A stretch of DNA of 64,000 nt from XN24 sp964462675 (GTDB taxonomy: Bacteria; Pseudomonadota; Gammaproteobacteria; Steroidobacterales; XN24): NCBI GenBank assembly GCA_964462675.1, contig CAYWYS010000014.1, forward strand, positions 1 through 64,000, given 5' to 3'. Below, one piece after another: positions 15,528 to 23,032 of this stretch (the first letter of the stretch is position 1; every line of letters begins with the position of its first letter). The notes beneath the pieces are model-generated. The model worked only from the letters and a program-made list of their open reading frames with translations. It made no database searches and was not told where the DNA came from. The translations under genes and the position numbers were made by a program.

Positions 15528-16745
15528 ATGAAGCCGCTGCTGATCCGTGGACTGCTGGTTCTGTGCCTCGGCGTCTTCATCGGCGCGTCGGCTTCCGTCG
15601 CGCCGACGGTGCTGGCGGACCGGCGGCCGGCAAGTGATTCGCTGCCTTGGGAGGAGGCGCGCCTGCTCGCCGAGGTCCTCGAGCGGGTGAAACGCGACTA
15701 TGTCGACCGGGTCGACGACCACGAGCTGATCGAGGCTGCGATCCGCGGCATGATCGCCGACCTCGATCCGCATTCCGCGTTCCTCGGCGCGGCTGAGTTC
15801 CAGGACATCCGCATCAGCACCAGCGGCAAGTACTCTGGCGTCGGGGTCGAAGTCAGTGTCGAGGACGGCCGGATCGTCGTTGTTTCGCCGATCGACGGCA
15901 GCCCCGCAGCGCGCGCCGGAATCATGGCCGGCGACGTCATCGTCGCCATCGACGGCCTGCCAGTCGACGCCCTCGACCTCGAGCAGGCGATCGGACAGAT
16001 GCGCGGGCCGACCGGCAGCCGGGTCGAGCTCGGCATATTGCGGGAAGGACTGGAGGAGCCGTTGACCGTGGCACTGCACCGCGGCCAGGTCGAAGTGAAG
16101 AGCGTTCGCACGGAGCTGCTGGATGCCGGCCTCGGCTACGCGCGGATCAGCCAGTTCACCGATGCGACGCCCGACGATCTGCGCCTGGCACTCCGCAGCC
16201 TGGAGCGCCAGGCCGGCGGCAACCTGGCCGGCCTCGTGCTGGACCTGCGCAATAACCCGGGCGGCGTGCTCGATGCGGCCATCGCGGTCGCCGACGCGTT
16301 CCTGGATCGCGGCCTGATCGTTTCCGCCGACGGCCGCATGCCGGACGCCCGGTTCCGGGCCGAGGCCACGCCGGGCGATCTGCTGGCCGGCGCGCCGATG
16401 GCCGTGCTCGTCAATGGGGGTTCCGCGTCCGCCTCGGAGATCGTCGCCGGCGCGCTGAAGGACCACGGTCGCGCCACCGTGATCGGGACCGCGACCTTCG
16501 GCAAGGGCTCCGTGCAGACGATCATGCCGCTGTCGGAAGGCCGCGCAATCAAGCTGACGACATCGCGCTATTACACTCCGTCCGGCATGTCGATCCATGC
16601 CACCGGCGTCGCGCCGGACCTGGTCGTAGGCGGCGATGAGGCCGGCGACGGGGACCAGCAGCTGGCGGCGGCCGTGGCGGCCTTGCAGGCCCGCCGCGTG
16701 GTGTTGCGGTCGGGCGCGCTGGCCGCCGAGCCGCGCAGCGAATAG
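15528..16745 (+). CDS. ctpA: S41 family C-terminal processing peptidase (CtpA/Prc type)
   Basis: A 405-residue exported serine protease. It has an N-terminal signal or anchor (about 1-27), a PDZ domain (about 95-180, with SGVGVEVSVEDGRIVVVSP) and the S41 core. The catalytic Ser-Lys dyad is Ser301 in GGSASASEI and Lys326 in TFGKGSVQ, with the 25-residue spacing of E. coli Prc; DLRNNPGGVLD precedes it. CtpA enzymes trim periplasmic proteins and are often partnered with EnvC-type or TPR adaptors, and here the gene follows envC directly. The ATG at 15528 starts the leader peptide. Confidence 0.95.
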   Translation: MKPLLIRGLLVLCLGVFIGASASVAPTVLADRRPASDSLPWEEARLLAEVLERVKRDYVDRVDDHELIEAAIRGMIADLDPHSAFLGAAEFQDIRISTSGKYSGVGVEVSVEDGRIVVVSPIDGSPAARAGIMAGDVIVAIDGLPVDALDLEQAIGQMRGPTGSRVELGILREGLEEPLTVALHRGQVEVKSVRTELLDAGLGYARISQFTDATPDDLRLALRSLERQAGGNLAGLVLDLRNNPGGVLDAAIAVADAFLDRGLIVSADGRMPDARFRAEATPGDLLAGAPMAVLVNGGSASASEIVAGALKDHGRATVIGTATFGKGSVQTIMPLSEGRAIKLTTSRYYTPSGMSIHATGVAPDLVVGGDEAGDGDQQLAAAVAALQARRVVLRSGALAAEPRSE

Positions 16746-16750
16746 CCCCG

Positions 16751-17317
16751 GTGTCGCGCGTCCTCGTTCCGCTGGCCGACGGCTTCGAGGAAATCGAAGC
16801 CGTGACCGTCATCGACCTGCTCCGCAGGGCGGGCATCGAGGTGACCACGGCCGGGCTGTCGCCGGGTCCGGTCACCGGCTCGCACGGCATTCCCATTTCA
16901 CCAGACATGACGCTCGACGCGGCCGTCGAGCTCAGCTTCGACATGGTGGCGCTGCCGGGCGGCATGCCGGGAGCGGCGCATCTCGCCGCAGATGCCCGTA
17001 TCCTGGACCTGCTGCGGAAGCACGCTGACCGGGGCGGTTTCACGGCGGCAATCTGCGCGGCGCCGAGCGTGCTGGCGAAGGCCGGCCTGCTCGCCGGCCG
17101 GCGGGCCACCAGCTACCCCGGCTTCCTGACCGGCGCCAGCGCGCCCGGCATCGTGCTGGACGCTGCCCCGGTCGTCGTGGACGGAACGGTCGTCACCTCG
17201 CGCGGCCCCGGCACGGCGATGGATTTTGCGCTGGCCTTGATCGAGCAACTCGAGGGCGCCGCGGCACGCCGTGCCGTCGAGGACCCACTGCAGCGACCGG
17301 GCCCGCCCGGGCGCTGA
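16751..17317 (+). CDS. DJ-1/PfpI family protein (YajL/ThiJ-like)
   Basis: A 188-residue DJ-1 superfamily protein. The N-terminus VLVPLADGFEEIEAV carries the conserved Glu14, and the nucleophile elbow AAICAAPSVL carries Cys102; FMVALPGG-type strand and SYPGF follow. Members act as chaperones, glyoxalases or repair enzymes for glycated protein; which applies is not shown by sequence. It starts with GTG five bases after ctpA and is followed within four bases by the diguanylate cyclase gene, so the three are probably one transcript. Confidence 0.9.
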   Translation: MSRVLVPLADGFEEIEAVTVIDLLRRAGIEVTTAGLSPGPVTGSHGIPISPDMTLDAAVELSFDMVALPGGMPGAAHLAADARILDLLRKHADRGGFTAAICAAPSVLAKAGLLAGRRATSYPGFLTGASAPGIVLDAAPVVVDGTVVTSRGPGTAMDFALALIEQLEGAAARRAVEDPLQRPGPPGR

Positions 17318-17321
17318 CCTG

Positions 17322-18419
17322 ATGCGCATGAAGAAAATTCGATGGCCCTCGCTGTCGATGGACCTGTCCTCCAGGATCGACCAGGCGGAGCTGCACGGGT
17401 TCGCGCGCAACGCCTCCGACGTCGGCTTCCTGCTGTTGATCCTCGCGGGCCTTTATCTCGTCGCGCCGGGCCAGCACGCCCTCCGCCCCGGCATGCTGCT
17501 GTTCGCGTTCGCCGCGTTCGTGATCCTGTTGGCGGCGCTGCGGTTCCTGCCGCGATTCGAGCGCGAGACGCGCCTCAAGGTCGCCGTGCAGGTGCTCGGC
17601 ATGCTGGTCTTCACGACGATCGTGCTGGTCTCGATCGAGCGGCAGTCCGCCGTGCTGCTGGGCCTTTACCTGCTGCCGGTCATGGTTTCGGCCCTGGTGC
17701 TCGGCCGCTGGCCGACGCTCGCGGTGACGGTGCTGGGCGTGCTCGGCTTCGTGCTTGCGCGATTGCTTGGCGGCCCGCCCGGGATACCGGCGGGGCACGA
17801 GATCGCCGAGCTCGGGATTGCGCTTGCGCCATTCCTGCTCGTCGCCTATGTCACGGCCCTGCTGGCCCACGAGATCGAGCTCGCCAGGCAGCGGATCCGC
17901 ACGCTGGCCGAGACCGACGAGCTGACCGGCCTCGCCAACACGCGCGCCTTCTCGCGGCTCCATCGGCAGGAGCACGAGCGCGCCGTGCGGCATGGCCGCC
18001 GCTACTCGATCATCGTCATGGACCTGAACGCGCTGAAGCAGATCAACGACGACTACGGCCAGGAGACCGGGAATCGCGCGCTGATCCTGTGCGCCAACGT
18101 CATCGCCCGCCTGATTCGCACCACGGACGCCGCCGCGCGCCATGGCGGCGATGAATTCGTGCTGCTGGTGTCGGAGGCCGACGCCGAACAGGTGCAGCGC
18201 GTGGTGCACCGCATTCGTTCCGCCGTCGAGCGGTGCACGATCGAGGTCGCCGGGCGCATGGTCCGGCTGTCCGTCAGCATGGGCGCGGCCACGTTTCCCG
18301 ATGCGGCCGATGACCTCCGCCAGCTGCTGGCCTGCGCCGAGGAGGCGATGCGGCTTGACAAGGAAGCCCGCAAGGCCAGGGCGCCGAGCAGCGGTGCCCC
18401 CGAGCTCGAGTTGGTTTAG
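17322..18419 (+). CDS. Membrane GGDEF diguanylate cyclase
   Basis: A 365-residue inner-membrane protein. An N-terminal region of about five or six hydrophobic helices (about 30-185) precedes a GGDEF domain (about 200-350). The active site GGDEF is intact (275-279) and the product-inhibition I-site RxxD is present (RTTD, 266-269) at the usual five-residue spacing. It should make c-di-GMP with feedback control. A short hydrophobic MASE-like sensor is likely, its signal unknown. Two ATGs six bases apart (17322, 17328) are possible starts. Confidence 0.93.
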   Translation: MRMKKIRWPSLSMDLSSRIDQAELHGFARNASDVGFLLLILAGLYLVAPGQHALRPGMLLFAFAAFVILLAALRFLPRFERETRLKVAVQVLGMLVFTTIVLVSIERQSAVLLGLYLLPVMVSALVLGRWPTLAVTVLGVLGFVLARLLGGPPGIPAGHEIAELGIALAPFLLVAYVTALLAHEIELARQRIRTLAETDELTGLANTRAFSRLHRQEHERAVRHGRRYSIIVMDLNALKQINDDYGQETGNRALILCANVIARLIRTTDAAARHGGDEFVLLVSEADAEQVQRVVHRIRSAVERCTIEVAGRMVRLSVSMGAATFPDAADDLRQLLACAEEAMRLDKEARKARAPSSGAPELELV

Positions 18420-18457
18420 GCTGTCGTCCGAGCTGACAACGACCCAGGAGATTCAGA

Positions 18458-18910
18458 ATGACCGGCGTGCTTGCTTTGGCCTGGTTCCATTACCTGGCCA
18501 TGATGTTTCTCGCGGCCGCGCTGATCGCGGAACACCTGATGTTCACGCCGCGGCCGGAGCGCGCCATCGCGCGCAAGCTGGTGGTGGTCGACCTGATCTA
18601 CGGCATCTCCCTGCTCGTGGTATTCCTGACCGGTATCAGCCGCATGTTCCACGGCGGCAAGGGGGCGCTGTTCTACATGGGCAACAGCGCCTACCACGCG
18701 AAATTCTGGCTGTTCGTCGTCATGGCGCTCATCTGGATCTACCCGGCCATCAAGTTCTTTGGCTGGCGGCGTGCGCTGCGCGCCGGCGGGGTGCCGGTGA
18801 TGAGCGATGCGGAGAGCAAGCGCGTGCTGATGGCGATCCGCATCCAGTTGCTGGTCCTGGTGCTGCTGCCGCTGCTCGCGGCGATGATGGCCCGCGGCGT
18901 CGGCTCCTGA
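18458..18910 (+). CDS. DUF2214 family membrane protein
   Basis: A 150-residue protein with four predicted membrane helices (about 5-25, 42-62, 82-102, 128-147) and conserved polar spots such as WFHYLA, AEHLMF and YHAKFW. Histidines within or near helices could bind heme or a metal, but this is inference; the family has no known function. It follows the GGDEF gene by 38 bases with AGGAG before its ATG. Confidence 0.85.
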   Translation: MTGVLALAWFHYLAMMFLAAALIAEHLMFTPRPERAIARKLVVVDLIYGISLLVVFLTGISRMFHGGKGALFYMGNSAYHAKFWLFVVMALIWIYPAIKFFGWRRALRAGGVPVMSDAESKRVLMAIRIQLLVLVLLPLLAAMMARGVGS

Positions 18911-18942
18911 CGGGCGCGCCCGCAGATCGAGGCGTTACGCGG

Positions 18943-19683
18943 ATGATCGGCTGGACCGCGCCCGAAGTGCGGCTGCTGCACCTGCTCGAGGGCGCGCAAC
19001 GCGCCGCGGGTATCGCCGTGATCATCGACGTGTTCCGCGCCTTCACGCTGGCGCCCTGCGCGTTTGCGCGCGGCGCCAGCCGTATCCTGCCGGTCGCGAC
19101 GCCGGCCGAGGCGCACGCACTGAAGGCCAGCGATCCCGCGTTGCTGCTGGCCGGCGAGCGCGACGGCCAGCCGCTGCCGGGCTTCGATTTTTCGAACTCG
19201 CCGGCGGCCATCCTCAGGGCCGACCTGAGGGGCCGGACGCTCGTGCTCAGGACCAGCGCAGGGGTCCAGGGCCTGCTGGCCTGCCCGGCGGAAGAGGTCA
19301 TCACCGGCAGCTTCGTGAACGCGGCGGCGATCGTCGAGTGGTTGCGCAGCCGTCGACCGGCCGTGGTCTCGCTGGTCTGCATGGGCTGGAATGCCGCGGA
19401 GCGCACCGCCGAGGACGAGGCTTGTGCGGAATACATCGCGGCCGGCCTGCGCGGCGCCTTCCCGGACTTTGCGCCGATCCGCGCAAGACTGCGGGCCGAT
19501 CCTTCCGGCGCGAAGTTCTTCGATGCGGCGAGACCGTGGTTTCCGTCAGAGGATTTCGACGTCTGCCTGAGGCCGTCCGTGTTCCCGTTCGTATTGCGCC
19601 GGGTTCGCGATGCCGACGGGCAGCTGGGCCTGGAGCGTGTATCGGTCGCGGCGGCTGCCGACCGCCCCGGCGCGGCGCTATAG
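18943..19683 (+). CDS. 2-phosphosulfolactate phosphatase family protein (ComB-like)
   Basis: A 246-residue protein of the ComB family, Mg-dependent phosphatases first described in coenzyme M synthesis of methanogens. Recognisable blocks are AVIIDVFRAFTLAP near the N-terminus, DFSNSPAAI, TSAGVQGLLAC and VCMGWN. The ATG at 18943 gives the family N-terminus; the open frame extends far upstream in another gene's territory. No comA, comC or other coenzyme M genes are nearby, so the substrate here is probably not sulfolactate phosphate and is unknown. Confidence 0.8.
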   Translation: MIGWTAPEVRLLHLLEGAQRAAGIAVIIDVFRAFTLAPCAFARGASRILPVATPAEAHALKASDPALLLAGERDGQPLPGFDFSNSPAAILRADLRGRTLVLRTSAGVQGLLACPAEEVITGSFVNAAAIVEWLRSRRPAVVSLVCMGWNAAERTAEDEACAEYIAAGLRGAFPDFAPIRARLRADPSGAKFFDAARPWFPSEDFDVCLRPSVFPFVLRRVRDADGQLGLERVSVAAAADRPGAAL

Positions 19684-19717
19684 TGGCGGCTGGCGCGGCT
19701 TTGTCCGGGGGGCGGTG

Positions 19718-20617
19718 ATGGCTAAGCGAGACAAGAACCCGCCCGACGAGCAGGGCGCCGCTGCCGTGTGCCCCGTGCATGCCGCCGGTGATCTCTATGC
19801 GCGGCCGCCTGGCCGGCCGAGGGACTGGTACACCTCCGGCGGCGGCCTGAAGCGCAAGGCCTACGAGAGCGAGCTCGCCACGCTGCAGGTGGAGCTGGTC
19901 AAGCTCCAGGAGTGGGTGCGGCACCGCAAGCTGAAGGTCGTGGTGATCTTCGAGGGCCGCGACGCGGCCGGCAAAGGCGGCGCGATCAAGCGCATCACAG
20001 ACCGGCTCAATCCGCGCGTCTGCCGGATCGCCGCGCTGCCGGTGCCGACGGAGCGCGAGCGCCAGCAATGGTATTTCCAGCGTTATGTCGCGCACCTGCC
20101 GACCGGCGGCGAGATCGTGCTGTTCGATCGCAGCTGGTACAACCGCGCCCTGGTCGAACGCGTCATGGGCTTCTGCAGCGAAGATGAGTACCGCGAGTTT
20201 GCCCGCTCGGTGCCCGAGTTCGAGCGCATGCTGGTGCGCTCCGGGGTGCTGCTGATCAAGTACTGGTTTTCGGTCAGCGACGAGGAGCAGGAGAAACGCT
20301 TCCAGGCGCGCATTCACAATGCCGAGAAGCGCTGGAAGCTCTCGCCGATGGATCTCGAGTCACGCCGCCTGTACCGCGAGTACTCACAGGCCAAGGACGA
20401 CATGCTGGTGTTCGCCGATATACCCGAGGCGCCCTGGTGGATGATTCCCGCCGACGACAAGCGGCGGGCGCGACTGAATTGCATCGCGCACCTGCTGTCC
20501 TGCGTGCCCTACGAGGACGTCATGCCCGATCCGCCGTCACTGCCGCCGCGCGACCAGAGCAGCCATCACCAGCGGCCGCCGATCGAGGAACTGAACTTCG
20601 TGCCGATCGTCTATTGA
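19718..20617 (+). CDS. ppk2: Polyphosphate kinase 2 (PPK2 family)
   Basis: A 299-residue kinase that uses inorganic polyphosphate to phosphorylate nucleotides, or the reverse. It has the Walker A loop EGRDAAGKGG (79-88), Walker B region VLFDRSWYNRA, the lid WKLSPMDL, and the C-terminal block APWWMIPADDKRRARLN. A short proline/arginine-rich N-terminal extension (~35 residues) precedes the core. Length and motifs suggest a one-domain class I enzyme. It lies 47 bases upstream of the ferritin-like gene, on the same strand. Confidence 0.94.
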   Translation: MAKRDKNPPDEQGAAAVCPVHAAGDLYARPPGRPRDWYTSGGGLKRKAYESELATLQVELVKLQEWVRHRKLKVVVIFEGRDAAGKGGAIKRITDRLNPRVCRIAALPVPTERERQQWYFQRYVAHLPTGGEIVLFDRSWYNRALVERVMGFCSEDEYREFARSVPEFERMLVRSGVLLIKYWFSVSDEEQEKRFQARIHNAEKRWKLSPMDLESRRLYREYSQAKDDMLVFADIPEAPWWMIPADDKRRARLNCIAHLLSCVPYEDVMPDPPSLPPRDQSSHHQRPPIEELNFVPIVY

Positions 20618-20631
20618 CGCCGACCGGCGAA

Positions 20632-20643
20632 CAATTGCAATTG
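20632..20643. promoter_or_regulatory. Perfect 12-bp palindrome upstream of the EncFtn gene
   Basis: CAATTGCAATTG is its own reverse complement and lies 22 bases before the EncFtn ATG, just upstream of AGGGAGA. It is AT-rich in a GC-rich context, so it could be an operator or part of a promoter. It does not resemble a Fur box. No regulator is assigned. Confidence 0.35.
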
Positions 20644-20664
20644 AGAAACTGAGGGAGACGCTGT

Positions 20665-20967
20665 ATGGCCAACGAGGGATACCACGAGCCGATCGAGGAG
20701 CTGTCCGACGAGACGCGCGACATGCATCGCGCGATCATCTCGCTGATGGAAGAGCTCGAGGCCGTGGACTGGTACAACCAGCGCGTCGATGCCTGCAAGG
20801 ATCCGCAGTTGAAGCGCATCCTCGAGCACAACCGGGACGAGGAAAAAGAGCACGCGGCGATGGTCCTCGAGTGGATCAGGCGGCGCGATCCGCTGTTCTC
20901 CAGGGAACTCAAGGAGACGCTGTTCACAACCGGAGAGATCGGTCATCACGACGGTCACGAGCACTGA
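20665..20967 (+). CDS. Encapsulated-ferritin-like protein (EncFtn family)
   Basis: A 100-residue two-helix ferritin-like protein. It closely follows the EncFtn pattern: RAIISLMEELEAVDWYNQR (Glu29, Glu30, Glu32, Trp36) and HNRDEEKEHAAMVLEWIRR (Glu60, His63), which supply the ferroxidase ligands shared between subunits of the annular decamer. EncFtn proteins oxidise iron inside encapsulin shells and normally carry a C-terminal shell-targeting peptide. Here the tail is short and His-rich, ending in HHDGHEH, with no recognisable targeting motif, and no encapsulin gene is adjacent. It starts after AGGGAGA and is followed 13 bases later by a FieF-type metal exporter. Confidence 0.85.
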   Translation: MANEGYHEPIEELSDETRDMHRAIISLMEELEAVDWYNQRVDACKDPQLKRILEHNRDEEKEHAAMVLEWIRRRDPLFSRELKETLFTTGEIGHHDGHEH

Positions 20968-20980
20968 TCCGGCCGCGCCG

Positions 20981-21886
20981 GTGGACGGCGCGCGTCGCGC
21001 GCGCCTGCTCAAGATAGCCACCACGGCTTCGGTCGCGACAGCTTCGATGCTGGTTGCCGCCAAGCTGGCGGTCTGGCTGCTGACGGGCTCGGTCAGCCTG
21101 CTGGCCTCGCTGGTCGACTCGATGATGGACGTCATGGCCTCGGCCGTGAACCTGGTCGCCGTGCGCTGGTCGTTGATGCCGCCGGACGAAGAGCATCGCT
21201 TCGGCCACGGCAAGGCGGAATCCCTGGCCGGGCTCGGCCAGGCGGCCTTCATCGCCGCCTCGGCGTTGTTCATCGTGTTCAATGCCGCGGATCGCTTTGT
21301 CAATCCCCGGCCGCTGGAGCACCTCGGCATTGGCGTCGGGGTGATGCTGTTCTCGATGCTCGCGACACTGCTGCTGATCGGCTTGCAGCGCTTCGTCATC
21401 AAGCGCACCGGATCGGTCGCGATCCGCGCGGATTCGCTGCACTACCTGTCCGACCTGTTGACCAATGCCGGCATCCTGGTCGCGCTGGGACTCGCGCTCG
21501 GCGGCTGGCTGTGGGCCGACCCGTTGATCGGCCTGGCCGTCGCCGCCTACATCTTCTGGAGCGCGCTCAGGATCGGCACCGAAGCGGTGCACATGCTGAT
21601 GGACCGGGAGCTGCCGGCAGGCGAGCAGCAGCGGATCCTCGCAATCGCCGGCCGGGCGCCCGAGATAGTCGGCGTGCACGACCTGCGCACCCGCCAGGCC
21701 GGCGCGGTGCGTTTCATCCAGCTGCACCTCGAGCTGCCGCCGGCATTGCCGCTGCTGCGGACGCACGCGATCGCCGAGCAGGTGGCCGCGGAGCTGCGGG
21801 CCGAGTTCCCGGGCGCGGACGTCATGATCCACCAGGATCCAGCCGGCCTGGACGATCCGGGCCGGGAGAGCTGGCGGAGGAAGTGA
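20981..21886 (+). CDS. fieF: Cation diffusion facilitator, FieF/YiiP type
   Basis: A 301-residue inner-membrane proton-coupled exporter of divalent metal (Zn, Fe, Cd or Mn). The transport site of YiiP is conserved almost to the residue number: Asp46 and Asp50 in DSMMD, and His154 and Asp158 in ADSLHYLSD. Six membrane helices are followed by a cytoplasmic domain (about 205-290) with HDLRTRQAG and FIQLHLELP. GTG at 20981 was chosen, 13 bases after the EncFtn stop. The pairing with EncFtn suggests a joint role in iron handling. Confidence 0.92.
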   Translation: MDGARRARLLKIATTASVATASMLVAAKLAVWLLTGSVSLLASLVDSMMDVMASAVNLVAVRWSLMPPDEEHRFGHGKAESLAGLGQAAFIAASALFIVFNAADRFVNPRPLEHLGIGVGVMLFSMLATLLLIGLQRFVIKRTGSVAIRADSLHYLSDLLTNAGILVALGLALGGWLWADPLIGLAVAAYIFWSALRIGTEAVHMLMDRELPAGEQQRILAIAGRAPEIVGVHDLRTRQAGAVRFIQLHLELPPALPLLRTHAIAEQVAAELRAEFPGADVMIHQDPAGLDDPGRESWRRK

Positions 21887-21945
21887 TGGTGGGGGCGGCG
21901 TGAATCCCGGCTAGAATACCGGCCTCTGCAAAGGGCGGGACATTC

Positions 21946-22638
21946 TTGAGCAATACACCGGAAAAGCGCGAAAGCGTGCTGCTCTCGCTGGGCATCAACA
22001 TCGCGATCCCGGCGGTGATCCTGATGAAGCTGTCGGGCGAGAATGCACTCGGCCCGGTCGGCGGACTGGTCGTCGCGCTCGCCTTCCCGCTCACCTACGG
22101 GCTGGTCGACTTCGCGCGGCGCCGCGAGTGGAACGTCGTCTCGATCCTCGGCTTCATCAGCGTGCTGCTGACCGGCGGGATCGGCCTGTTGCAGCTCGAT
22201 CCGAAGTGGATTGCAGTCAAGGAGGCGGCCGTGCCGGCGATCATCGGGATCGCAGTCGTGCTGTCGCTGCGCACGCCCTTTCCGATCGTCCGCACGTTTC
22301 TCTACAACGACAAGATCATCCGCGTCGCGGACGTGGACGCGGCGCTCGAGCGCCGCGGCAACCTGGCGGCCTTCGACCGGACGCTGGTAAATGCATCATG
22401 GATGCTGGCGGGCTCGTTTTTCGTCTCAGCGGTGCTGAACTTCGTGCTCGCCAAGGTGATCGTCAAGAGCCAGCCCGGCACCACCGCTTTCAACGAGGAG
22501 CTCGGACGGATGACGGCGCTGTCCTACCCGGTGATCGTCGTGCCGTCGATGATCATCATGATCGCGGCGCTGTGGTACCTGTTCTCCCGCATCCGGCGGC
22601 TGACGGACATGGACCTGGAACAGATCCTGAAAACCTGA
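21946..22638 (+). CDS. VC0807-family integral membrane protein
   Basis: A 230-residue protein with about six hydrophobic helices (including LGINIAIPAVILMKL, LGPVGGLVVALAFPL, SILGFISVLLTGGI, and a final VPSMIIMIAALWYL). It resembles the VC0807 family of uncharacterised membrane proteins. The start is TTG at 21946, after GGGCGGGA; a TAGAAT hexamer at 21912 may be a -10 element. The C-terminus is charged and cytoplasmic (RRLTDMDLEQ). No function is assigned. Confidence 0.75.
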   Translation: MSNTPEKRESVLLSLGINIAIPAVILMKLSGENALGPVGGLVVALAFPLTYGLVDFARRREWNVVSILGFISVLLTGGIGLLQLDPKWIAVKEAAVPAIIGIAVVLSLRTPFPIVRTFLYNDKIIRVADVDAALERRGNLAAFDRTLVNASWMLAGSFFVSAVLNFVLAKVIVKSQPGTTAFNEELGRMTALSYPVIVVPSMIIMIAALWYLFSRIRRLTDMDLEQILKT

Positions 22639-22648
22639 GGAGTCGCAG

Positions 22649-23032
22649 ATGAACGGATTTCTGGTGCGCATGCTGATCACGGCGATCTCGCTGTGGCTCG
22701 CCGCACTGATCGTCCCCGGCATGGACCTGGCCGGCATCGGCACCGTGCTCGGCGCCGCGCTCGTGCTCGGCATCGTCAACGCGCTCGTCCGCCCGGTCGT
22801 GATCCTGCTGACGCTGCCGCTGACGATCCTGACGCTTGGCCTGTTCCTGCTGGTCGTCAACGCGATGATGCTGGGACTGGTGTCGATGATGTTCCAGGGC
22901 TTCACGCTGGGCGGCTTCTGGAGTGCGATGTTCGGCGCGATTTTCGTCAGCCTTTTCAGCTGGCTCGCTTCGACCTTCATCGGCACGAACGGCCGCTATG
23001 AAGTCATCGTCATGCGGCGGGATCGTCCCTAG
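22649..23032 (+). CDS. Phage holin family 4 (DUF360-like) membrane protein
   Basis: A 127-residue protein with four membrane helices. It matches the widely distributed 'phage holin superfamily IV' type: a start MNGFLVRMLITAISLWLAAL, the loop GIVNALVRPVVILLTLPLTI and a GLFLLVVNAMML helix. Most such genes in bacterial chromosomes are not in prophages, and none is visible here. It lies 10 bases after the VC0807-family gene. Its stop codon overlaps the stop of the converging EamA gene by four bases. Confidence 0.85.
   Translation: MNGFLVRMLITAISLWLAALIVPGMDLAGIGTVLGAALVLGIVNALVRPVVILLTLPLTILTLGLFLLVVNAMMLGLVSMMFQGFTLGGFWSAMFGAIFVSLFSWLASTFIGTNGRYEVIVMRRDRP

Noticed and set aside
22649..23032. 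Holin-like gene as sign of a prophage
   Set aside because: No other phage genes are near; this holin-4 type is common as an ordinary chromosomal membrane protein.
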